This document shows, piece after piece, positions 27,057-35,618 of a stretch of DNA of 64,000 bases. The stretch is from Hoylesella oralis ATCC 33269 (GTDB lineage: Bacteria > Bacteroidota > Bacteroidia > Bacteroidales > Bacteroidaceae): the NCBI RefSeq assembly GCF_000185145.2, contig NZ_GL833116.1:126501-190500 (forward strand), read 5' to 3'. How positions within the stretch are numbered: position 1 is the first letter of the stretch; each line of letters opens with the position of its first letter. The position numbers were made by a program, and so were the translations under genes. The notes beneath the pieces are model-generated. The model did not search any database. It was not told the origin of the DNA and saw nothing but the letters and a program-made list of their open reading frames with translations.

Positions 27057-27252
27057 GAACTGCCATTGAGTAGATTTCATCATCGTCAAATCCGTTGCAA
27101 CCGCTTTTCTGCACCTCGCTCAGAATGTAAGTGATACATTCCTCGATACTTTTGTTGGGCTTCTGTAAGTTGGGGGCAAACAAGGGGTCTGTCGCTGCAC
27201 GCTGGTTGAGATATTCCGCTATTGTCCGTGCGAAATGTTCTGTTCCCTTCAT
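27040..27252 (-). pseudogene. PcfK-like protein, 3'-truncated by the RIT insertion
   Basis: A 70-codon frame starting MKGTEHFARTIAEYLNQRA with ..SIEECITYILSEVQKSGCNGF.. , the conserved N-terminus of PcfK-like proteins (PF14058) encoded on Bacteroides conjugative elements. Family members are about twice as long. After ..AVHYY the frame enters the RIT terminal repeat and ends at once. I could not find the missing 3' half on the other side of the RIT element, where an IS110 remnant lies. The function of PcfK proteins in conjugation is not well defined. Confidence 0.65.
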
Positions 27253-27314
27253 AATCGCATATGTTATTAATGTTGTTAATACTTGGGGATTTGGCTTTCA
27301 CTTCGTCCGCCGAT

Positions 27315-27737
27315 TTACAATTCTACTATTTGGTTTATCCGTCCCCAAAGGAAACTTCTTAGGCTGGTATGGTCGGGTGCGTGGTACTCTGCCCACTGCC
27401 TATATTGATTGACAAGGTATTTCTTCAGCACGTCAAGGAAGTCAAACCTCCAACCTTGCAGGGGTACGGCTGTGCGGAAATAGGTGTTTGAGTTCACCGC
27501 TTCACAAAGCCAATTCTTCTCTTCACGGCTCATATGCTCGCCACGATTGAGTTTCATACGCAAGAGATACACTTTACTATTGCAAAGGCTCTCCAATGGG
27601 TTTACGTCCCACTGCACGAACTTCGTAGCCACTACTTGCTCACTTTGTCCAACCACAGATTTAATGCGGTAATGAGAGGAGGAGCTATATCCTTTTCTGC
27701 TCATCGAAGATGTTGTATTTACTTTCTGCTTATCCAT
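27315..27737 (-). CDS. Conserved conjugative-element protein of unknown function
   Basis: A 140-residue basic, soluble protein with YRIKSVVGQSEQVVATKF and ..REEKNWLCEAVNSNTYF.. . I recall this kind of sequence next to pcfK- and DUF1896-type genes on Bacteroides conjugative transposons, but no domain or function can be given. It has no membrane segment or signal peptide. The start MDKQKVN is the first ATG; codon use is like the neighbouring pcfK-like remnant. It appears intact. Confidence 0.55.
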   Translation of the reverse strand: MDKQKVNTTSSMSRKGYSSSSHYRIKSVVGQSEQVVATKFVQWDVNPLESLCNSKVYLLRMKLNRGEHMSREEKNWLCEAVNSNTYFRTAVPLQGWRFDFLDVLKKYLVNQYRQWAEYHAPDHTSLRSFLWGRINQIVEL

Positions 27738-28101
27738 AGCGACATTTTTTTATGCGTATAAAGATCGGAGTATGCTGATTCCTTTTTGTAGCAAAAACAA
27801 GGTAGCGGGGCGGGGCTTGCACAAGGTTTTGGCGGAAAATACTAGCCGAAGTGCAGCGCAGGTGTGGAGATTTTCCAGACAAACCTTTAGGCACAGACCT
27901 TGGGAAAGCCATTAGCCCCGTACTACCTTTGCGGATAAAAAGGGGACAGCATCCGTCTTCCCCGCTTCGCATATAGTGGAGCCATGGAACAGAAGCGAAA
28001 GTGCAACGCCCGGCAATGGAAAAAAGAAAAGGTGGCTATCTCAAAATGTGAGATAACCACCTGATGAATGATAAATGAAAGATTTTACAGAACCGTGCTT
28101 C
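27738..28101. other. Intergenic region, no gene seen
   Basis: About 360 bases. It contains a GC-rich block around 27800-27860 (GGGGCGGGGCTTGC) of the kind found between mobilisation genes of Bacteroides elements, but no frame, hairpin or origin that I can support. Confidence 0.35.
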
Positions 28102-28447
28102 TCAAAGCACGCAAAGCAGGATGGCACAGAGTATGGCAATCCAGAAATGTATCTTAGCAGCGTAAAGGTTACTTGGAGAATGACTCTGACGATAAAGCGC
28201 AGTATCAGAAAACCTGCAATGACTGACACGGCAGTAACGACCTGTGGCGTTACTATCTTTGAGATAAACCAAACGGCCCCGATAACGATGGAAAGTAAAT
28301 AGTGAGTTCGACGAAGCGTGTCCAAGAGAAGCGGCGGACTTGCTTGGGAGAAGTCGGCTGCAGCCTGTTCTTATCGGTTTTGTTCGATGCGTCTGCCTTG
28401 ATGAAGGCAGGTGTGTGAACGTCTTGATTCATGATGATTGTATTCAT
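28102..28447 (-). pseudogene. Small membrane protein of a conjugative element, frameshifted
   Basis: A hydrophilic start (MNTIIMNQDVHTPAF.., ATG at 28447) is followed in another frame by THYLLSIVIGAVWFISK and ..VSVIAGFLILRFIVRVI, two membrane segments. In a third frame comes FWIAILCAILLCVL and a TGA at 28102-28104. Together these would make one protein of about 115 residues with two to three helices. The required frame changes near 28325 and 28165 mean it is broken or that I have joined unrelated frames. Family not recognised. Confidence 0.35.
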
Positions 28448-28587
28448 AATCGGAGCTTTTAATAGTTTCAAGAGCATTTACAAGATGCGCAGACTACACA
28501 AAGACAAGTGTTTGCAAAACTCTTGTCGTGTGGAGTGGAGTGTTTATCTTGGCTCTTAACACTACAAAAGCTCCCGAAGGTGCAATA

Positions 28588-29055
28588 TCAAGTCATGTTC
28601 TCACCGCCTATCGTTGGCAGACCATTGACCTCTATGAGCAGAACGATTGTCCCTGTCAGTTCGGTGTAGAGTTTCTCATACTCAGGACTTGCGGCGAAAT
28701 CGTCTGTCAGTTCGTACTTGTCGAAAACGCTTTGCACAGCCTTGTTCTTCAGAAGTATCGGGGAGAGCCTTTCGGGGAGTGGACCGGGAAGTTCTTTCTC
28801 AAACTCATTCTCCAAGACAGACACAAGCGTGTCGTACTTTGAGAAATGCAATCCTCGATGCAACACTTCGCTTGCCATTGTTTCCGCTTCGGGATGGGAA
28901 AAGCCTTGTGCCACGGCATCGCAGTAGGTGGTAAGTGCTTCGTCGGCTCTTGCCGTTATGAATGGTTTGTCACTCAGCATTTCGGAGAAATGCCCACTGA
29001 GATAGTTCTCCAACTTCAGACGGAAGTAGGACAGTTCTTTCTTTGTTGTTTCCAT
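28588..29055 (-). CDS. DUF1896 domain protein
   Basis: A 155-residue soluble protein, start METTKKELSYFRLKLENYL, with ..ADEALTTYCDAVAQGFSHPEA.. and ..LHRGLHFSKYDTLVSVLENEF.. . This is the DUF1896 pattern (PF08989), a family found almost only on Bacteroides conjugative and mobilisable elements. Function unknown. It appears complete. It belongs with the pcfK-like and other minus-strand genes to its left as the remains of one element. Confidence 0.75.
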   Translation of the reverse strand: METTKKELSYFRLKLENYLSGHFSEMLSDKPFITARADEALTTYCDAVAQGFSHPEAETMASEVLHRGLHFSKYDTLVSVLENEFEKELPGPLPERLSPILLKNKAVQSVFDKYELTDDFAASPEYEKLYTELTGTIVLLIEVNGLPTIGGENMT

Positions 29056-29091
29056 AATTCATTTTATTTTTAGGGTTATATATTAATTATA

Positions 29092-29304
29092 TTATCGGAT
29101 GCCCATCGCTTTATTGAACTTATCGAGTTTGTCGGCAAGCTGTTCCATGTCATGCTCAATCTTCTTGTTGGTGATGCGGGCATAGATTTGTGTAGTCTTG
29201 ATATTGGTATGTCCCAGCATCTTCGATACGCTTTCCATCGGAACGCCCTTACTCAGTGACATGGTGGCAAACGTATGGCGGGCGACATGGAAAATATCGT
29301 CCAT
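29092..29304 (-). pseudogene. Tyrosine integrase, C-terminal fragment
   Basis: 70 codons with VARHTFATMSLSKG (HxxR), MLGHTNIKTTQIYARI (His and nucleophile Tyr) and a Lys/Asp-rich tail: the last third of a Bacteroides-type integrase. The frame is closed upstream near 29305, where unrelated sequence starts, so the N-terminal two thirds are gone. It points to a second integrated element that was cut by recombination. Confidence 0.75.
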
Positions 29305-29577
29305 TTAAGGAATTGGAAGAACATAGAGAATAAACCGGTAACCAGTTGTGAATTAGTCGATTTTCTATATTCTGCGAGTGTGGCAGGAAAGCAATCCAGC
29401 ACGGAATATTGAATCCTTTCAGTTACCAAACCGTTATCCGCCGGTTTCCCCAATGAGGTGAGGTAACGAAAAAAGGAGAGATTTCTCTGATACAGATTCT
29501 ATCTCACTGTTCCACAATGTTTTGCTTATCAAAGAACGCTTTAACAACGGGTAATTTTGCCCATAAAATTAAAGCGT

Positions 29578-30807
29578 ATGAAAATAGAAAAATTCAAGGT
29601 GTTGCTCTACCTCAAAAAGAGCCGATTGGACAAGTCGGGCAAAGCTCCCATTATGGGACGTATCACCGTCAACCGTTCGATGTTACAGTTCAGTTGCAAA
29701 ATCTCCTGTACGCCCGAGCTATGGAATCCTCGTGAAAGCCGTCTGAAAGGCAAGAATCATGAAGCCGTGGAGACCAATGCGAAGCTGGACAAACTGTTGC
29801 TCTCCATCCACACGGCATTCGACACGCTCGTGGAGAGAAAAACGGATTTCGATGCGGAAGCCGTCAAGAATCTGTTTCAAGGAAGTCTCGGAACACAGAT
29901 GACTCTGTTGGGAATGGCGGACATCGTCTGCGAGGATTTGAGGAAGCGCATCGGAATAGACCGTGCAAAGGGAACTTACCCTGCCTATATCTATACCCGT
30001 AGAACCTTGGCGGAGTTCATCGAAAAGGAGTTTCACTCCAAAGACGTTGCTTTCGGTCAGATGACGGAACAGTTCATTCATGACTATCAGAGCTTCATCT
30101 TGGACGAGAAAGGGCTTGCCATAGATACCTGCCGGCACTATCTGGCTATCGTCAAGAAGGTATGTCGAAAAGCCTACAAGGAGGGACATGCCGACAGATG
30201 CTTCTTCGCCCATTTCAGTCTTCCCCAACCAAAGGAGAAAACACCGAAAGCCCTAAGCCGGGAATCCTTCGAGAAAATCCGTGACTTGGTAATCCCCGAA
30301 CATCATGCCTCCCATATCTTGGCAAGAGATCTCTTCCTCTTTGCCTGCTATACGGGAACAGCCTATGCTGATGCCGTTTCCGTTACGCGTGACAATCTGT
30401 TCACGGATGACAATGGCGGACTGTGGCTCAAATATCGCCGCAAGAAGAACGAGCTTCGTGCCTGTGTCAAGCTGCTGCCCGAAGCCCTTGCCCTGATAGA
30501 GAAGTACCGGGACGACGACCGTCCTACACTCTTTCCGATGCTGCACTATCCCAATATGCGCCGCCTCATGAAATGTCTGGCTGTCCTTGCCGACATCAGA
30601 GAAGACCTGACCTACCATGCCGGCAGGCACTCGTTTGCATCGCTGATTACCTTGGAAGCCGGCGTTCCTATCGAGACCATCTGCAAGATGCTGGGACATT
30701 CCAACCTGCAAACTACTCAGGTGTATGCGAAGGTTACGCCCAAGAAGCTTTTCGAGGACATGGACAAATATATCGAGGCGACAAAAGACCTCAAACTCGT
30801 ATTATAA
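29578..30807 (+). CDS. Tyrosine integrase of a Bacteroides-type mobile element
   Basis: About 409 residues from the ATG at 29578 (MKIEKFKVLLYLKKS); the in-frame ATG at 29557 is less likely. It has an arm-binding N-terminal domain, a SAM-like core-binding domain and a catalytic domain with FACYTGTAYADA, HAGRHSFAS (HxxR), MLGHSNLQTTQVYAKV (His, Tyr). The first catalytic Arg position holds Ala, as in other integrases related to IntDOT that lack this Arg. The gene is GC-rich compared with the RIT element and the secretion clusters. It seems complete. Confidence 0.85.
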   Translation: MKIEKFKVLLYLKKSRLDKSGKAPIMGRITVNRSMLQFSCKISCTPELWNPRESRLKGKNHEAVETNAKLDKLLLSIHTAFDTLVERKTDFDAEAVKNLFQGSLGTQMTLLGMADIVCEDLRKRIGIDRAKGTYPAYIYTRRTLAEFIEKEFHSKDVAFGQMTEQFIHDYQSFILDEKGLAIDTCRHYLAIVKKVCRKAYKEGHADRCFFAHFSLPQPKEKTPKALSRESFEKIRDLVIPEHHASHILARDLFLFACYTGTAYADAVSVTRDNLFTDDNGGLWLKYRRKKNELRACVKLLPEALALIEKYRDDDRPTLFPMLHYPNMRRLMKCLAVLADIREDLTYHAGRHSFASLITLEAGVPIETICKMLGHSNLQTTQVYAKVTPKKLFEDMDKYIEATKDLKLVL

Positions 30808-30859
30808 ACACACAGACATATAGAAAACAGAATGAAAATCAAAGAACAATGAAATAACC

Positions 30860-31915
30860 ATGCGCAGTACATTCTCTTTATTGTTATACATCAATCGAAG
30901 CAAAGTCCATGCGGACAGCACAACCGCCGTACTCTGCCGAATTTCCATCGACGGGAAAAGTACAGTTATAACCACGGGTATCTCCTGTAATTCCAAACAG
31001 TGGAATGCCCAAAAGGCGGAGACCACTGACGTGCGGACGAACAACCGCCTGAAAGAGTTCCGCAAGCATGCGGAACGGCTCTATGATGAAATGCTCAAAG
31101 AGCAGGGTGTGGTCGGTGCCGAAGTGCTGAAAAACAGGATAGCAGGTCAGGCGGTCATTCCTACCCATCTGCTCAAAATGGGAGAAAGGGAACGGGAACG
31201 CCTTGCAGTCCATTCCAAGGAGTCTGTCTTTGAACAGATTAGACATATTGATGAGAATGGCATAGAATATTGGTCAGCACGAGAAATGGCAAAAGTGCTT
31301 GAGTATTCTGAATACCGTCATTTTCTGCCAGTAATAGAAAAAGCAAAAGAGGCATGTGCTAATAGTAATAACAATCCCTTAGACCATTTCGAGGATATCC
31401 TCGAAATGGTCAGTATAGGATCTGGAGCAAAACGCCCTTTGGAATCTGTAAAACTATCCCGTTATGCCTGTTACTTGATTGTACAGAATGCTGATCCTGG
31501 CAAAGAGGTAGTAGCGAATGGACAAACTTATTTTGCCGTTCAGACACGAATTGCAGAGATAAAGCAGATGGACGAGTACAATCGTCTGACAAACGAAGAA
31601 GAAAAACGTCTCTTTTTGCGTAATGAACTGGCTCGCCACAATAGCCAGCTGGCTGATGCTGCCAAGAATGCCGGTGTTGTTGAATCTCGTGATTATGCAA
31701 TCTTCCAGAATCATGGCTACAAAGGTCTTTACGGTGGATTAGACGCAAAAGCGATTCATGCCCGAAAGGGGTTGAAGAAAAGCCAAAAGATACTCGATCA
31801 CATGGGAAGTACGGATAGAAGATACTTGATGGTTGTTCAGGTAGCTGATACTTCTTCCAATGTTGCTCACAGAGTTCATCACAAGGCAGCGGTTGATTAC
31901 TTCTTCTTTCATTGA
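30860..31915 (+). pseudogene. Chimeric frame: integrase N-terminus, DinD body, antisense primase tail
   Basis: The 351-codon frame is a mosaic. Residues 1 to about 115 are the arm-binding domain of a tyrosine integrase (..LLYINRSKVHADSTTAVLCR.., ..GISCNSKQWNAQK..). From SVFEQIRHIDENG to KKSQKILDHMGST (about 120-318) it is DNA-damage-inducible protein D, with WSAREMAKVLEYSEYRHF and FQNHGYKGLYGGLD. The last 34 codons are the reverse strand of a primase gene. The DinD part lacks its final 70 or so residues. Junctions lie near 31,210 and 31,812; base composition changes at the first. A fused product might be made but is not expected to work. Confidence 0.7.
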
Positions 31916-32529
31916 AAGAAAAGAGAAAAAGTCCATAAACCCCTCAAACAGACAGACGGGCTCCGCCTTGTTCTCAAATATCGGGGTGATGTCCTTTGGG
32001 GCAATCGTTCCTTTGAACGTCTTGTCGTCCCGAAGTTCATAGCTGATACATTTGAGAAAGGGCAATGCCTTTTCCAAGTTGATGCAGCGTTCATTTACAA
32101 GGTACTCCTGTAAATGTGGCGGCAAGATGTCTGATACTTCTATCAGTCTCCTTGCCCGTTTGCCATTTCCTCTTTTGGTAGTCTGATACTACCATTGCTG
32201 CTGTATGCCTTCTCCTTTGAGGGTTCGGCATTGTTGCACGCTGTATCAAAGGAAGTGGTCTGCCCCAAACGGTAGATGGCTTCCGAGAGCGTGCAGTTCT
32301 CCAATCGCATACAGAGGTCGATGATGCTTCCGCCCCTGCCTTCGGCATAATCTATCCAAAGGTTCTTCTGCGTGTCCACCTTGAAACTCGGATGTATTTC
32401 CGCTCTAAACGGTGAACGGTACATTGCATAGGTCGGTGTCCTGCGTACAGGCTTGAAACCTTTCCTTTCAAGATACGCCACGATGGGGTATCGCTTGATG
32501 AGTGATAAATCTTCTTCTTTCATTTTCAT
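31813..32529 (-). pseudogene. DnaG-like primase of a mobile element, frameshifted and 3'-truncated
   Basis: The N-terminal frame (start 32529) has a CHC2-type zinc-binding region ending ..HPSFKVDTQKNLWIDYAEGRGGSIIDL.. ; the frame shifts near 32130. The next part (to about 31813) carries the Toprim-type ..CLFEGFMDFFSFLS.. and ..RCLVMNSVSN.. motifs. At 31813 the gene is cut and dinD sequence from the other strand begins. Such CHC2-Toprim primases are carried by Bacteroides mobilisable elements next to VapE-type helicases, which is the case here. Confidence 0.7.
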
Positions 32530-32732
32530 AAACTTTAATTGGTTGGATAATTTTTATTTGAATAATTAATGGTTGGTTTGAATGATATTTGAATGTTGTT
32601 TGAATGAAATTCTCTTTTCCGAAGTTTTTCCCTTCCAAACTTTTCCATCTTTCTTCTTACTACATACTATTTTAATATAAATGATTGATAATCAGCAATA
32701 GTTAGTGGTATGTGGAGATACTACACATTCTA

Positions 32733-34112
32733 CTACATTTGGCTACTACAAGTTTGAATGAGTGGACATGGCAAGATTTTTCTAATCTTGTAGACATAGA
32801 TGGGATTCCCACCGTTTCTTCGCTTGCTCATCTTTATATATCCTGCTTTCTTCAAGGCTTCGCCCATACATTTGGCAAGAAGTGGCTGGTGGGTATAAAT
32901 ACCCAAATAGGTGAGTATCTCTGTAGTGGTCATTAACAAATAGTTTTCGTCCTCCGTTGGCTTCTCAAAACAACGCAGCAAGAGTTCCATCTCTGCTGTC
33001 TGCACTTGGAAGTCCTCGCTCTCCCGATACAGTTCGGCTATCTCGTCATCGTCAAACCAATAGCGAAAACCAGATTTTAACAGGGCTTTCGCTTCTGTAT
33101 AGACTTTATCCATCGAAATAGCCTTTGCCCTGTTGATGTCAATAGACAAGACCTCAAAGGGCAAAAAACGTCTGCTGCCTGTCGGGTCTGTAAGGAAGTC
33201 GTTTCCATTCACCGATGCCACGAAGCTCGCCAAATGAGGATGTTCCTCCACATACTTGTCATAGGGCATGCGGTATTTGACCATCGGACAGGTGATGAGG
33301 TTTTTGAGTTCGTTCTCGTCCCGTTTGTTGAGGGCCTTGAGCTGGTCGTCGATGTTCACGATGAGGTTCTGTCCGATATAGGTAAGTGTGTCCTTCTCCT
33401 GCGGATATATCTTGCCCGTGTAACTGTAACCGTGCAATGCCGGCGGACAGAGCAAGTCAAGAAACGTCGTCTTGAACTTGCCCTGCTCGCCTGTCAGTAC
33501 AAGGCAGGTGTGGTTACGACACTCACGGTCGTCCATTGCATTGGCAACCACTGCCACGAGCCATTTGGTGAGATACGGCATCCACTTGTCGGAGTTGCGC
33601 ACGACAACGCAACTTGCCAGTTCGGGAATGGTTTTCAGTGAAAGGGAGGAAGCATTGCAGCAACTATTGTATTCGTTAGTATTACCACAACTACTGCCTA
33701 TATCTATCAAGGGCAATGCCTTAAAATACTCTTGTATGGGGTTGATGCGTGGAGAGAAACTGCTCTCGATGATTGAATAGAGATTATCGGAGGAGGTTAT
33801 TATCCCGATGTCGTTGTCTATCTCTCTGCGGAGTGTGTTGATTTCATAACGACCGACCTTTGTAAAATCGCTATTTGTTTTATGACGATATTCGGTTCTT
33901 CCCAATACCGTGTTGTATCTGAACTCATAGCGCATGGAGAGGTAGGTTTCAATCTCTGCATTCTTGGATGAGCTACCCTTGCGATTGTGATTTCGCCTAT
34001 TGGTTATATTGCCTGCATCTGCTTCTCTTTTCATTATTTCCTTGAATTGGTTTCCAAGAGTGAAGTTAGGGTGAGAATGCGTAACTTCCAAGCATTCAGA
34101 GACTTCTTGCAT
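32733..34112 (-). CDS. VapE-domain P-loop ATPase (replication helicase-like) of a mobile element
   Basis: A 459-residue protein with a VapE domain (PF05272): ..KWLVAVVANAMDD.. , Walker A LTGEQGKFKTTFL, ..LIVNIDDQ.. as Walker B, ..RMPYDKYVEEHPHLASFVAS.. and ..SRRFLPFEV.. . The C-terminal winged-helix part (..LGEALKKAGYIKMSKRR..-like) is kept. VapE proteins act as superfamily-3-like helicases or primase partners in phage satellites and mobilisable elements. Start MQEVSECL is the first ATG; the protein is near full length. It forms a replication pair with the broken primase downstream. Confidence 0.75.
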   Translation of the reverse strand: MQEVSECLEVTHSHPNFTLGNQFKEIMKREADAGNITNRRNHNRKGSSSKNAEIETYLSMRYEFRYNTVLGRTEYRHKTNSDFTKVGRYEINTLRREIDNDIGIITSSDNLYSIIESSFSPRINPIQEYFKALPLIDIGSSCGNTNEYNSCCNASSLSLKTIPELASCVVVRNSDKWMPYLTKWLVAVVANAMDDRECRNHTCLVLTGEQGKFKTTFLDLLCPPALHGYSYTGKIYPQEKDTLTYIGQNLIVNIDDQLKALNKRDENELKNLITCPMVKYRMPYDKYVEEHPHLASFVASVNGNDFLTDPTGSRRFLPFEVLSIDINRAKAISMDKVYTEAKALLKSGFRYWFDDDEIAELYRESEDFQVQTAEMELLLRCFEKPTEDENYLLMTTTEILTYLGIYTHQPLLAKCMGEALKKAGYIKMSKRRNGGNPIYVYKIRKILPCPLIQTCSSQM

Positions 34113-34580
34113 AATGTTGCGTCAGTCTGCTGCGAAATTCTTAGGGAAACAAGTAGACAAGAAGAACTTTTATCGCCTCACTAAGCAAAAATCGGGTGGT
34201 AAGAAGAAAAGGTTGGCTGAAATATTGATGTCGTTGTTTGCTTTCAGATGCAGTCTTTTGCTTTGATTTATCTTATTATCCTCATTTGGGTAATGACGAG
34301 AATATCAATCTGTCTCTTTTGTCCCTGCCATAGCGCCACAAGCTGTCAGTTGAATGAAAAGTGATGGAATAAGAAATGTCCTATCTTAATTTTGCAATGA
34401 AAGGAAAAAGACGGGGCAGGAAAACGCAAATGCAAACCGATGGAACGGATTGCCTTTTTCCTTATTGTTCCCGATACTTCCCTACTGTTCCCTGCTGCTT
34501 TGAGAGGCCTACATACGCCATTATCTTTGCAGGTGGAAACAGGAAAAGCCTGAAGTAATAAACAATAACAAGATAAGATT
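34113..34580. other. Intergenic region, no gene seen
   Basis: About 470 bases between the divergently placed VapE-type gene and the HTH genes. It contains short open frames without recognisable content. An integration or origin site is possible, but I see no clear repeats. Confidence 0.35.
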
Positions 34581-34871
34581 ATGAACTATTACGTCACTAC
34601 AGAAAGCAATTGGGCAAAGCTTCGAGATGAAATCTTGAGCCTTGCCGAGAGTTGCCACCAAGCATTCGGAGAAAAGAGCAAACACACCGATTAGCTACAC
34701 AACGGAGATGTGTGCCGGCTGTTGAACATCAGTAAGCGCACCTTGCAGCATTACCGCGATACAGGCGTGCTGCCGTTTACGCAAATCGGCCACAAGTGCT
34801 ATTACAAGCGTGAGGATGTGGAACAGCTGCTCCTTGCAAGAACAGACAAACCTAAAAACAACAGTATATGA
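34581..34871 (+). pseudogene. Helix-turn-helix protein of a mobile element, nonsense mutation
   Basis: The frame MNYYVTTESNWAKLRDEI.. runs to a TAG at 34692-34694 and then continues in the same frame with NGDVCRLLNISKRTLQHYRD and HKCYYKREDVEQLL to a TGA at 34869. The whole, 96 codons, is a typical Xis/MerR-like HTH protein found upstream of a second one in Bacteroides elements. The TAG stands where a Trp codon (TGG) would be normal. The end overlaps the next gene's ATG (ATGA), so coupling is kept but the N-terminal half is cut off. Confidence 0.65.
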
Positions 34872-35245
34872 TGGAAATGGCAAAAGATTTGAACATGGAA
34901 AGCGACGAGATGCAGCTGGTTGTCTCGGCGCTAAGAGGTGTGGGGAAAAGAATTGGGGAAGTGGCAGAGACGCACAAGCCGCTCTTTGCCGGAGAACTTT
35001 TCCTTACGGGCAAGGAAGTGTGCGAGCGGCTGTATATCAGTCCCCGTACCTTGCAGGACTATCGGGACCGAAAGGTTATCCCCTACACGCAGTTTGCTGG
35101 CAAGATACTCTATAAGGCTTCGGATTTGGAAAAGATGTTGGAAGCTAACTATAAAGATAAAGACAGTAGACATCTTGCTAAAGAGAAAATGGCACTTGGA
35201 GCAGAGAGAAGTCTGCTTCAAGTGCCGTTTCTTTTTATGTCTTAA
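34868..35245 (+). CDS. Helix-turn-helix (excisionase-like) DNA-binding protein
   Basis: A 125-residue protein with a helical N-terminus (..MQLVVSALRGVGKRIGEV..) and an HTH_17-like domain: ELFLTGKEVCERLYISPRT followed by LQDYRDRKVIPYTQFAGKI and LYKASDLEKML. Proteins of this kind control excision and transfer of Bacteroides elements. It overlaps the broken HTH gene before it. The last 15 residues (after about 35205) look less conserved and may come from a junction. Otherwise intact. Confidence 0.7.
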   Translation: MMEMAKDLNMESDEMQLVVSALRGVGKRIGEVAETHKPLFAGELFLTGKEVCERLYISPRTLQDYRDRKVIPYTQFAGKILYKASDLEKMLEANYKDKDSRHLAKEKMALGAERSLLQVPFLFMS

Positions 35246-35618
35246 TGCAAGAGTTTTCACTCTTCTTGGCTTATTTTGCAATATTTATAGTATCTTTGCC
35301 ATCATGAATAGTAGTAATTGCTTGACATATAGCAATAAAGATGCGATGCTATTACAGAGAGACATCTGTTTTTCTGTAACTTTTAACGCTTTATCTTTGG
35401 CAGGTTCAAATAATTTGCCAACACACACTTACACCTAGCATCTAAAACTATATTTACACTTTCGTATACGCGCGCGAAGCGTGCTGTATCCTTTATAAAC
35501 AAACGATTTTTCGAGGTTTCCTTTGCTCAACTTTACCATTCCTATATACGTCTGCCAATAGCTGGGAAAGTTGCACAAAAATCGTATTTTCAGTAATATA
35601 AATTTATATTAAAAGCTT
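35246..35618. other. Intergenic region with promoter-like boxes, no gene seen
   Basis: About 370 bases, AT-rich. TATCTTTG occurs at 35291-35298 and again at 35393-35400, each fitting the TAnnTTTG box, but without well-placed TTTG partners or an obvious start of a long frame. It contains ACGCGCGCG (35469-35477). No gene is supported. Confidence 0.35.

Noticed and set aside
30423..30857. Arg- and Cys-rich frame overlapping the integrase
   Set aside because: Shadow frame of the GC-rich integrase gene at 29578-30807.
34376..34558. 60-codon frame in the VapE/HTH gap
   Set aside because: No recognisable content, atypical composition; probably chance.
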